This document shows, piece after piece, positions 37,471-45,847 of a DNA stretch of 64,000 nt. Positions within the stretch are counted from its first letter, which is position 1. Each line of letters starts with the position of its first letter. A program made the position numbers and the translations under genes. The notes beneath the pieces were generated by a model that had not been told where the DNA came from, ran no database searches, and was given only the letters and a program-made list of their open reading frames with translations. Origin of the DNA: an uncultured Schlesneria sp. (GTDB lineage: Bacteria; Planctomycetota; Planctomycetia; Planctomycetales; Planctomycetaceae); the NCBI GenBank assembly GCA_903899985.1, contig CAIULL010000233.1, forward strand, positions 1-64,000, read 5' to 3'.

Positions 37471-37518
37471 CACGGGCATTCAGGTCAGATTTGTGACCCG
37501 AGTACCCGTGTTTTTTTT
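37471..37518 (+). terminator. Intrinsic terminator after PEP-CTERM gene
   Basis: Outer stem CACGGG/CCCGTG (37471-37476 with 37505-37510), inner GGTCA/TGACC, then eight T. Confidence 0.85.
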
Positions 37519-37896
37519 GTCGTCATCTCTGAATCCTTTTTCGCTCGGCGCGCAAGCGAGCGATCGTAAAATGGTCATGTGAAATTGATGATGACGATCT
37601 TTGCCAATGTTTCGGCAACCGTGCCAAACCACTGATACGACGCAATGCACATTATTTGGCATAAACGCTGTTAACCACCTGCGCAGACGAGCTCGTGGAT
37701 GAGCCACATGTTTCATAGCATTCCCCAGCCTGAAATGTGTTAAATTCGGAGTGAGAAATATCGGATTGGCATATTCATTCGGCAGTTCGCAAGGGAGCTT
37801 CGTCTTCCCGGATAAATGCCGATAGCCCTACTACACATGGTGGCTGCGGTCTACAATATACGAGCTCGCTTTCTCGGTCCTTTCGGAAGGTTGATT
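37519..37896. other. Intergenic region
   Basis: A 7-bp hairpin TCGCTCG/CGAGCGA at 37541-37563. Otherwise nothing recognised; the promoter of the M28 peptidase should lie here. Confidence 0.4.
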
Positions 37897-39903
37897 ATGC
37901 TTCGTCTTTCGGTTGTTGTCGGTGGACTTGTCCTCGCTGTGGCTTTTGTAAATTTGCCGCTCAGAGGTGACGCTGTCGCGGAATCCAAGACGCGGTTGCT
38001 TGAGGACATCAAATTTCTGGCCTCGGACGAACTGGAAGGTCGGGGAGTCGGGACTAACGGTTTGAATGTCGCCGCACGTTTCATCAAAGGCGAATTTGCG
38101 AAAGCGGGTCTGGCGGTCGATCGGGTGAACGGCGATGCGTTTCAGAAATTTGATCTCGTGACAGGCTCGAAGCTTGGTGATTCAAATTCCCTGCAATTGG
38201 TCGGTCCCGAGGGAACGATCGTCGAGTTGAAAATCGGCGAAAACGTTGAAGTCTGTTCTTTCGGAGGTAGCGGTCCGTTTAGCGGCGAGGTTGTCTTCTG
38301 TGGGTATGGGATCGAATCGAAGGACGACAATTACAGTGACTTCGACGGTATCGAAGTCGAGGGAAAAGTTCTGATTGTGATGCGACGTAATCCTCGTCAG
38401 GCAGATGCGAAAAGTCCGTTCGGATCGTCGCACGGCGTTTCGAGACATGCCGATCTCCGTTCCAAAATGACGAACCTGGCGGCACACAAGGCGGCTGCAG
38501 TTTTGTTTGTGAACGATCCTTATGCGGCAAAGAAGGCGGCGGAAACTCGTAAAGAAGGATTGATCAAAGCAAATGAGAAGGTGACCGCGGCCGCAGAAGA
38601 ATTCCTGGCGATTGAGGCGACGGAGATTGAAAAATCGGCCGCAGCCCGCAGCAAATTGACTGAAGCGACAAACCAGTCGAAGTCGCTGCGACAAGCGGCG
38701 GAAAAGGGTGATGATGATCCGTTGATGAAATTTGGATACGCAGGCAACGGCGACAATAAAACGATGCCACCTGCCTTTCACATTTCGATCAAAACCTGTA
38801 ACCAGATGCTGTCTGCCATTAAGACCGACCTTGCGACACTTGAAGCTCAGATTGATGCTGATCTTAAGCCGAAATCTGTGGTCGTGACCGGATGGTCTGC
38901 CAAGGGAGTGACGACGATTGAAAAGGTTCGGTCGGACGTGGAGAACGTGATTGGTGTCATTGATGGTGAAGGCCCATTAGCCAACGAGACGGTGGTTGTG
39001 GGTGCTCATTACGATCATGTCGGGCGCGGTGGACAAAACTCGCTGGCCCCAGGATCATCAGAAATCCACAACGGAGCGGACGACAATGCTTCAGGGACAG
39101 TGACATTGCTTGAGTTGGCTCGCCGATTTGGTCAAAAGGCAAAAACCGCCAAGCCCGCTCGGCGACTGGTGTTTATTGCTTTTACTGGTGAAGAATTGGG
39201 GTTGCTCGGTTCCGCAAGGTACTGCAAAGAACCGGTCTTTCCTCTGGACTCGACCGTAGCCATGTTGAACATGGACATGGTAGGCCGACTGAAGGACGAA
39301 AAACTGCTTGTATACGGGACAGGGACCAGTCCTCGCTGGGAGCCTGAATTGAAGCAGTTCAACGGCGAGAACGGCTTCAAATTGATTTTCAAACCAGAAG
39401 GTGACGGTCCTAGTGACCACACGTCGTTCTACGCAAAAAAGATTCCAGTTCTACATTTCTTCACGGGTGAGCATGCCGACTATCACAAGCCGACAGACGA
39501 TTGGGAAAAGATCAACATCGAAGGTGTTTCTCGTGTCGCGGATCTCATTGAAGCGATGATCACAGCGACTGTCAGTCAGACTGCGCGGCCCGAATATGTG
39601 GAAACCAAGCGGGCCGCAGGTCCAAGTCGAGGAGGCAACAGGCCTTATGTTGGAACGATCCCGGAATTCGGCAATGAAGATCCAGGCTATGCCATCAGTG
39701 GAGTGACCCCTGGCGGTCCTGGTGAAAAGGGTGGCCTGAAAGGGGGGGATCGAATTATCAAGATCGGGCCGCATCCTGTGACGAATCTCGATGACTTTGA
39801 TGCTGCGCTTCGAAAATTTTCACCTGGTGACGCTGTCGACTTCACCGTTGTACGGGAAAAGAAAGAGCAGACTTTCAAAGTGACTCTTGATCCACCTCGG
39901 TAG
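37897..39903 (+). CDS. Exported M28 zinc peptidase with PA and PDZ domains
   Basis: 668 residues from ATG 37897, which has GGAAGG six bases upstream and begins the signal peptide (LRLSVVVGGLVLAVAFVNL). A PA domain (GEVVFCGYGI to LFVNDP) contains an unusual Lys/Ala/Glu-rich helical insert at about 205-275. The M28 aminopeptidase core shows metal ligands in GAHYDHVG, NGADDNASG, FTGEELGLLGS, NMDMVGR and PSDHTSFY. The C-terminus is a PDZ domain (PGYAISGVTPGGPGEKGGLKGGDRI). It is expected to cleave peptides outside the cytoplasm. Gene context suggests no operon. Confidence 0.93.
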   Translation: MLRLSVVVGGLVLAVAFVNLPLRGDAVAESKTRLLEDIKFLASDELEGRGVGTNGLNVAARFIKGEFAKAGLAVDRVNGDAFQKFDLVTGSKLGDSNSLQLVGPEGTIVELKIGENVEVCSFGGSGPFSGEVVFCGYGIESKDDNYSDFDGIEVEGKVLIVMRRNPRQADAKSPFGSSHGVSRHADLRSKMTNLAAHKAAAVLFVNDPYAAKKAAETRKEGLIKANEKVTAAAEEFLAIEATEIEKSAAARSKLTEATNQSKSLRQAAEKGDDDPLMKFGYAGNGDNKTMPPAFHISIKTCNQMLSAIKTDLATLEAQIDADLKPKSVVVTGWSAKGVTTIEKVRSDVENVIGVIDGEGPLANETVVVGAHYDHVGRGGQNSLAPGSSEIHNGADDNASGTVTLLELARRFGQKAKTAKPARRLVFIAFTGEELGLLGSARYCKEPVFPLDSTVAMLNMDMVGRLKDEKLLVYGTGTSPRWEPELKQFNGENGFKLIFKPEGDGPSDHTSFYAKKIPVLHFFTGEHADYHKPTDDWEKINIEGVSRVADLIEAMITATVSQTARPEYVETKRAAGPSRGGNRPYVGTIPEFGNEDPGYAISGVTPGGPGEKGGLKGGDRIIKIGPHPVTNLDDFDAALRKFSPGDAVDFTVVREKKEQTFKVTLDPPR

Positions 39904-40058
39904 TGGAGGTCAATCTGCCCAGCTGGCGGACGGGTAGCAGACCAGTTTGCTTTTTTAAATACGACTGTGTTTGAAGCCTTCCATTTGTTAAGTTGATAAT
40001 CAGACAAAATCGATTGAAGTCCATCTCCGATATATTGGTTTCTGACAGAGGTCCAGCC

Positions 40059-41279
40059 ATGCCAACATCAGATCTGCGAATGGTTTCTCGATTTCTGTTG
40101 ATCGTTTCATTCTGTACGGCGGGATGCGGTCCGTCGTCCTCTCCACCTGCTGCGGTCCAAACGGTGCCGAGTACAGTTTCGGTCCCCGCTGCCACTCCTG
40201 CCGCCCCTTCTCAGAATCCATCGACCGCTGCGAAGCCGAAGGCGAAACCCACAGAACGCAAATCGAGCGTGCCGACCAATGCCGACCCGAAAACTTTGTT
40301 CGTGGTCAGCAGCAATGGGCAACCGATGGAAGTTGAAGCGGTACGAGGCGCGTTGCCAACGGAACGGTTTGAGGTCGTCGCAGCAGACCTTCGTTACAAC
40401 TCGACGAATTATGTCGTGGATTCCAGTAAAGTTTCTGTTGAATCACAGCAGTTGTACGGAACCGGTCAGAAAAGAGCGGGGTTTACGCTGCCAAAAGGTT
40501 TTGAAGAAGTCAAAGAAAACGGCTACAGCAGCGAGGGGCTTCCGATGTGCATCCTCTGTACCAGAACCGGCTCAAAGTTGGCGCTCGTTCCAGCGGGAAC
40601 CTGCGTTGTGGGTTCGGATACAGGTCCAGACAACAGCAAACCTGCGATCACGGTCTATCTGGATACTTACTACATCGAAGTTCTTGAAGTCACCATACAG
40701 GATTACGAAAAGTTTCGCGTTGATATGCGTGAGAAAAAGAAGCCGGTCCCCCCTGCCCCATCCAATCCCTCGTCGTCCCCACAAACTCCGGCTCTCGGAG
40801 TTTCCTGGGGTATCGCTGGTAATTACGCCCGCTGGGCAGGGATGGAACTGCCGACAGAAGCCGAATTCGAGAAGGCGGCTCGGGGACCCAATGGTTTGCG
40901 TACCCCGTGGGGTGACGGAAAGTCTCTGATTTCCAGCCGATCACTGTCAACAACGGGATCGTTTCCAGCCGATCGAAGTCCTTATGGAGTTTATGATCTG
41001 GCTGGTAATGCGATGGAATGGTGTTCGGACCTTTATTCACCGACGGCACATGCCGAGGCGAGCGGTTCGGGTACTAAAGAAGTTCCTCGCAACTGGTCCG
41101 GGCCGAAGAAGGTCCGCGAAATGAACTTTCGGGTCGTGAAAGGGAACGGTAAGGACTGGAGCATTTGGGATCGTCAAGGAAAGGATATGGGTAAGGGGCA
41201 TCCCGAGGTCGGTTTCCGGTGTGTCTTGCGAATCTCACCTGATGCCAAAACGGCTGAATCCACGCGATCTTTCCAGTGA
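40059..41279 (+). CDS. Lipoprotein with formylglycine-generating-enzyme (SUMF1) domain
   Basis: 406 residues from ATG 40059 with AGAGG seven bases upstream. A lipoprotein signal ends in the lipobox TAGC, followed by a long proline/serine/alanine-rich linker. From about residue 185 on a SUMF1-like domain is seen: LVPAGTCVVGSDTGPDN, YYIEVLEVTIQDYEKF, ELPTEAEFEKAARG, SPYGVYDLAGNAMEWCSD and GFRCVL. The two active-site cysteines of true formylglycine enzymes are not evident, so a binding or other role is likely, as in many secreted members. It precedes the second PSD1/DUF1501 pair by 156 bp. Confidence 0.88.
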   Translation: MPTSDLRMVSRFLLIVSFCTAGCGPSSSPPAAVQTVPSTVSVPAATPAAPSQNPSTAAKPKAKPTERKSSVPTNADPKTLFVVSSNGQPMEVEAVRGALPTERFEVVAADLRYNSTNYVVDSSKVSVESQQLYGTGQKRAGFTLPKGFEEVKENGYSSEGLPMCILCTRTGSKLALVPAGTCVVGSDTGPDNSKPAITVYLDTYYIEVLEVTIQDYEKFRVDMREKKKPVPPAPSNPSSSPQTPALGVSWGIAGNYARWAGMELPTEAEFEKAARGPNGLRTPWGDGKSLISSRSLSTTGSFPADRSPYGVYDLAGNAMEWCSDLYSPTAHAEASGSGTKEVPRNWSGPKKVREMNFRVVKGNGKDWSIWDRQGKDMGKGHPEVGFRCVLRISPDAKTAESTRSFQ

Positions 41280-41435
41280 CATACTAGATCTTGCGTCATT
41301 CGAATTGGTGGTTACGAATTGTGATGTTCAAGCTCCGGCCAAGCCGCCGAGGAAGAAGTCATCCATATCAACCAAATAGCGCAGTGCGAGCCTTCCCCTC
41401 TCGACTGCGGGTCCTCCTGGCAAGAAACCTCCATC

Positions 41436-44015
41436 TTGACGAATTACCATACTGGTTTGTGTTCGATCACTTGTCGCGGATTTGCGTGGCAGATTTTCGT
41501 TTTTTTTGCGACGAGCCTGGGATTGTGTCTTTTTGCAGGTCGGCTTCGAGCCGAGTTGCCAACAATCGAGTTTAATCGAGATGTCGCGCCGATCCTCATC
41601 AATCATTGCCTTGATTGTCATCATCATGGTAAGGCAAGCGGTGGGTTGAATATCGCGCTCATGGAGGAAATCAAAAGGGGCGGCGTGAGCGGTCCTGCGA
41701 TCGCTGTTGACGCATCAACACCAAGCCTGCTGATGGAGAAAATCGACGCCGGTGAGATGCCCCCTCAAGACAAAGGGAAGCGTCGGCGACTCACGAAAGA
41801 TCAGATTGCAACGCTGCGGGCGTGGGTCAACAGCGGAGCTGATTGGCCAAAAAACAGGGAACTTGGCCTTCATGAGCAGACTGTTCGAGTCGATGAAGCT
41901 CGGAATTTCTGGTCGTTTCAACCGGTTCGGCGGCCGCCGGTTCCATCTTCCAGGCAAACCGTGATTACGACCCATCCGATTGATGCTTTTATTGAAGAAA
42001 AGCTTGCGAAATCGGGGATCGAGCCTGGGGAAATGGCGACCGCTCAACAACTTTTACGTCGTGCCTCGATGGATCTGGTTGGATTGCCACCGTCGCTCGA
42101 CGAACAAGAGAAGTATTTGAGCGATCCCTCGGCCACAGCGTATGAAGATCTACTTGATCTTTTGCTGGAGAATCGCGGCTATGGCGAAAGATGGGGACGT
42201 TACTGGCTTGATCTGGTTCGATACGCGGACTCAAACGGGTACGAACGTGACGGGGCGAAGCCGGGGGTCTGGCGGTACCGCGACTACGTCATCGACTCGT
42301 TGAACCGGGATAAACCCTATGATCGATTTGTACTGGAACAGATCGCGGGGGACGAGTTCCCCGATCGATCGCAGGAAACGGTGATCGCGACGGGACTTCA
42401 TGCATTGGGGGCATGGCAGGATGAGGTCGATCCACTCGAAGCAGCGCAATACCGCGCTGACGAACTCGACGACATGCTCCGCACTACGGCTCAGACGTTT
42501 CTTGGGGTGACGATTGGATGTGCGCGATGTCACAACCACAAGTTCGACCCGATTTCAATGATCGACTATTACAGCCTTTCCGCGATTTTGGCGCCACTCA
42601 AACGGCCAAATGTCGGGCGCGAGGATCGTGATCGTCCGCTGGGCTCACTCGCCGAACTGGCTGCGATAAAAATTCGGGATCAGCAGATCGCGGAGTTGAA
42701 TCAGCATATTTCGCAACGACGATCACTGACGGAAGTGGAATGGCTGGAGTCAGGAAGAAGCCAACTTCCCGTCGAAGCGATTGCCGCCTTTCGGGCACCT
42801 TCCAAAGAGCGAAGTCCGACTCAGAATCAGATGGTTCAGAGGCATGCCGCACAGTGGCAGTCGGAGATTACCGCTGCGATGCCTGAGGATCGTCGTCAGC
42901 AGATCGCCGAGATCGAACAATCGATTCAGAGGTTGCGTCAGGCGACACCTGATTTGCCGCGCGGCTATTTTCTATTTGAAGATTCACCCGATCCCGAGCC
43001 GACTTTCCTCCTGATATCAGGTCGTGCATCAAACCGAGGTCCACAGATGCAGCCGGCCGTGCCGGTTGTTCTGACTTCGTCACAACCGGCGATCGTTCCC
43101 ACATCGGGACAAACAAGTGGACGTCGGCTCGCTTTGGCACGCTGGTTAACAGATCCCGCAAATCCACTCACGGCTCGTGTGATCGTGAACCGGGTCTGGC
43201 AGCATCATTTCGGCGAGGGAATCGTTGCAACCCCGAGTGATTTTGGTCAGATCGGAGCCAGGCCGACTCATCCAGAACTGCTTGACTGGCTTTCAGACTG
43301 GTTTGTGCACGATGGCCATTGGTCGTTGAAGAAACTGCACCGTTTAATCATGACGAGTCGGACCTACCGCCGGTCCAGTACCGCGACCAGGCAACAGCGG
43401 GAACTTGACCCTGAAAATAAATGGCTCGGCCGATTTCCACAGCGCCGATTAGAGGTGGAAGCGATTCGCGATGCGGTGCTTGCCACCAGTGGCAAGTTAA
43501 ATCCCGAAATGTTTGGCCCCGCGGTGTACCTGCCGATCCCGGCAAGTGTGATTGAGGCTCATACCGATAAGGAAGCGGCCTGGCGGACTTCACCGGAGCC
43601 TGCGATCTATCGGCGGACAATCTACGCCTACGTGAAGCGAACTCTTCTCGTGCCGATGCTGGAAGTGCTGGACCTGTGTGATACGACGAACAGTACGGAT
43701 AAACGGAGTGTGACAAGTATCGCTCCTCAGGCGCTGACGCTGTACAACGGGGAATTCATGAATTCCCAAGCTTCTTTCTTCGCCGATCGCCTGATCCGCG
43801 AAGTGGGTGATGATCCAGATCGCCAGATCGATCGGGCGTATCGGCTGGCGCTATGTCGTTCACCAAATGCAACGGAACTTCAGGCGATGAAGCAATTCCT
43901 GATAGAGGAAATTCAGGCCAACGCAAACGAATCTGTTGGCGACGTCAGACGTGCCGCACTCATTCAGATTTGCCGAGTGATTTTGAATTTGAACGAATTT
44001 GTTTATGTCGAGTGA
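41436..44015 (+). CDS. PSD1 and planctomycete cytochrome C domain protein (DUF1549/DUF1553)
   Basis: 859 residues from a TTG; no ATG lies before the signal-like segment (WQIFVFFATSLGLCLFAG), so the start is the least certain part. Cytochrome-like motif CLDCHHHG follows, then MPPQDKGKRR, the DUF1549 domain (ERWGRYWLDLVRYADSNGYERD, with a second motif CARCHNHKFDP) and DUF1553 (ARVIVNRVWQHHFGEGIV, PTHPELLDWLSDW, SRTYRRSS). Exported, presumed haem protein of unknown function. Followed 11 bp later by its DUF1501 partner, so the two are co-transcribed. Confidence 0.93.
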   Translation: MTNYHTGLCSITCRGFAWQIFVFFATSLGLCLFAGRLRAELPTIEFNRDVAPILINHCLDCHHHGKASGGLNIALMEEIKRGGVSGPAIAVDASTPSLLMEKIDAGEMPPQDKGKRRRLTKDQIATLRAWVNSGADWPKNRELGLHEQTVRVDEARNFWSFQPVRRPPVPSSRQTVITTHPIDAFIEEKLAKSGIEPGEMATAQQLLRRASMDLVGLPPSLDEQEKYLSDPSATAYEDLLDLLLENRGYGERWGRYWLDLVRYADSNGYERDGAKPGVWRYRDYVIDSLNRDKPYDRFVLEQIAGDEFPDRSQETVIATGLHALGAWQDEVDPLEAAQYRADELDDMLRTTAQTFLGVTIGCARCHNHKFDPISMIDYYSLSAILAPLKRPNVGREDRDRPLGSLAELAAIKIRDQQIAELNQHISQRRSLTEVEWLESGRSQLPVEAIAAFRAPSKERSPTQNQMVQRHAAQWQSEITAAMPEDRRQQIAEIEQSIQRLRQATPDLPRGYFLFEDSPDPEPTFLLISGRASNRGPQMQPAVPVVLTSSQPAIVPTSGQTSGRRLALARWLTDPANPLTARVIVNRVWQHHFGEGIVATPSDFGQIGARPTHPELLDWLSDWFVHDGHWSLKKLHRLIMTSRTYRRSSTATRQQRELDPENKWLGRFPQRRLEVEAIRDAVLATSGKLNPEMFGPAVYLPIPASVIEAHTDKEAAWRTSPEPAIYRRTIYAYVKRTLLVPMLEVLDLCDTTNSTDKRSVTSIAPQALTLYNGEFMNSQASFFADRLIREVGDDPDRQIDRAYRLALCRSPNATELQAMKQFLIEEIQANANESVGDVRRAALIQICRVILNLNEFVYVE

Positions 44016-44026
44016 AGAGGTTTTCC

Positions 44027-45511
44027 ATGAATCGCTTTTCGCCGAATCCCACCCGGTGCGGTCAATCTCGACGGTCATTTCTGTGGGAGGTTGGGGGGGG
44101 CTTCGCTTCGCTGGGGTTGGTTGACCTCTTGTCTCGCGATGGATTCTTCAATCGCGACAATCAGTTTCTGTCCGCCGCCGAAACAGTTGCTTCGACTGGA
44201 ACGCCTGCAAGTGCTGGTAAGCCTTTGAATTTTCCGGCAAAGGCCAAGCATTGTATCTTCCTGTTTATGAACGGTGGTCCCAGTCAGATTGATACGTTCG
44301 ATCCAAAGCCGATGCTCGAAAAGTATGATGGCAAACCATATTCGGGTGATTTGAAATTTGGCTCGAACAGTCGTCCGGTTGGTTACCTGATGCGAAGTCC
44401 GTTCAAGTTTCAGCAATATGGTGACAGTGGATTAGAGATCAGTGAGCTTTTTTCACAGACCGCAAAGCACGCAGATGATCTTTGCGTGTTGCGAGCCATG
44501 TATACCGATACGGCAGCACATTCCTCCGGCTGCCTGCAAATGAACACTGGAAGCCCATTGACAGGACGTCCTAGTCTTGGCTCGTGGCTGAATTACGGGC
44601 TGGGATCGCTGAACGAAAATCTTCCGAACTTTGTGGTGATGACCGATTCACGCGGTGGACCGATCGGCGGTGCTCCGAACTGGGGGGCAGGTTACATGCC
44701 TGCTGCCAACCAGGGAACGCTCTTTCGCAGCAAAGGATCGCCTTTGCTTGACCTCGCGACTCCTGAAGGGGTCGGTGCACGCACTCAACGGCATTCATTA
44801 GACCTGTTTGCCAAGCTTAACGGGGAGCACTCTGCACGGCATCCGGAACAATCTGATCTGGCGGCTCGGATTCTTTCGTATGAACTGGCCTATCGAATGC
44901 AGACGAGCGCCGCAGACGTCGTTGACGTTGAGCAAGAGACGTCCGAGACACAGGCGATGTATGGGCTTGGTGATCCAGTCACCGCCGAATTTGGTCGCAA
45001 ATGCCTTGTCGCTCGGCGACTCGTGGAACAGGGCGTTCGATTCGTGCAGATCTACTCAGGTGGTGGCCATATTGAAGCGACCTGGGATGGCCACAATGAC
45101 TGTATCACGAATCATAAGCTGCATGCTGGGGAAACAGACAAGCCGATCGCCGCGTTGATGACGGATCTGAAGCAACGCGGTTTATGGGACGAGACTTTAA
45201 TTGTCTGGGGTGGAGAGTTTGGCAGGACGGCAACAAGTGAAGGGGTCGGCAAACCAGGGCGTGATCACAACTGGCTTGGATTTTCTATGTGGCTTGCGGG
45301 GGGGGGCGTGAAGGGCGGTCAGGCGATCGGTGCAACGGATGAACTTGGGTTCGCGGGGGTCGAAGATCGTGCGCATGTTTCCGACCTGCATGCCACGATC
45401 TTACGCTTGATGGGTTTCGATCATCGCCATCTCAGCTATTTTTACAACGGACTGGACCAGCGTCTCACCGGGGTGGACGAGCGTCACGTGATCGAGAAAG
45501 TTCTGGCGTGA
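44027..45511 (+). CDS. DUF1501 domain protein, Tat-type leader
   Basis: 494 residues from ATG 44027 with AAGAGG six bases upstream. A twin-arginine-type leader (SRRSFLWEVGGGFASLGLVDLL) precedes the DUF1501 core: IFLFMNGGPSQIDTFDPKP, WGGEFGRTATS, GRDHNWLGFSMWLAGGGVKGG and DLHATILRLMGFDH. Partner of the PSD1 gene 11 bp upstream. Two long G tracts lie in the gene, a run of eight at 44094-44101 in the leader and of nine at 45299-45306 region in the AGGGV segment; slippage there would truncate the protein. Confidence 0.95.
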   Translation: MNRFSPNPTRCGQSRRSFLWEVGGGFASLGLVDLLSRDGFFNRDNQFLSAAETVASTGTPASAGKPLNFPAKAKHCIFLFMNGGPSQIDTFDPKPMLEKYDGKPYSGDLKFGSNSRPVGYLMRSPFKFQQYGDSGLEISELFSQTAKHADDLCVLRAMYTDTAAHSSGCLQMNTGSPLTGRPSLGSWLNYGLGSLNENLPNFVVMTDSRGGPIGGAPNWGAGYMPAANQGTLFRSKGSPLLDLATPEGVGARTQRHSLDLFAKLNGEHSARHPEQSDLAARILSYELAYRMQTSAADVVDVEQETSETQAMYGLGDPVTAEFGRKCLVARRLVEQGVRFVQIYSGGGHIEATWDGHNDCITNHKLHAGETDKPIAALMTDLKQRGLWDETLIVWGGEFGRTATSEGVGKPGRDHNWLGFSMWLAGGGVKGGQAIGATDELGFAGVEDRAHVSDLHATILRLMGFDHRHLSYFYNGLDQRLTGVDERHVIEKVLA

Positions 45512-45847
45512 GGATTGTGAAATTGTGATTTGTTTTGTGCCAGCGTGTTGACTGTCTGCGGGATACGTCTAAGCTACGGTCGCTCGAACAAGATTTTCGA
45601 GCCGGCGAGGCGGGCTGAAATCACTGTGTCTCGAACGAGTGAAGTCAGCCCGTTGGCATGCCATCTTCGAGACACAGGTGATTCGTCTCGAAACGATGGG
45701 CAAGCGGGATGCTTACCTACCCCACTGAAGTGTTTAATGGCTTCAGTCTAATGCTGAAAACGAAGTCAGGGGCTGATGCGTCCTTGCTTAACTTCAGTCA
45801 CCATGTGCGTGGGACTTCCACGCGGCTTGCACCAAGGAGAAAGCCAC
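45512..45847. other. Structured intergenic region
   Basis: Three inverted repeats: CGGGCTGA/TCAGCCCG (45611-45618, 45645-45652); TCACTGTGTCTCGAA (45621-45635) with TTCGAGACACAGGTGA (45666-45681, one extra base); ACTGAAG/CTTCAGT (45724-45747). The first two overlap and are mutually exclusive as hairpins. No gene seen. Confidence 0.6.

Noticed and set aside
37541-37563. TCGCTCG/CGAGCGA hairpin as a second terminator
   Set aside because: No T-run on the proper side in either direction.
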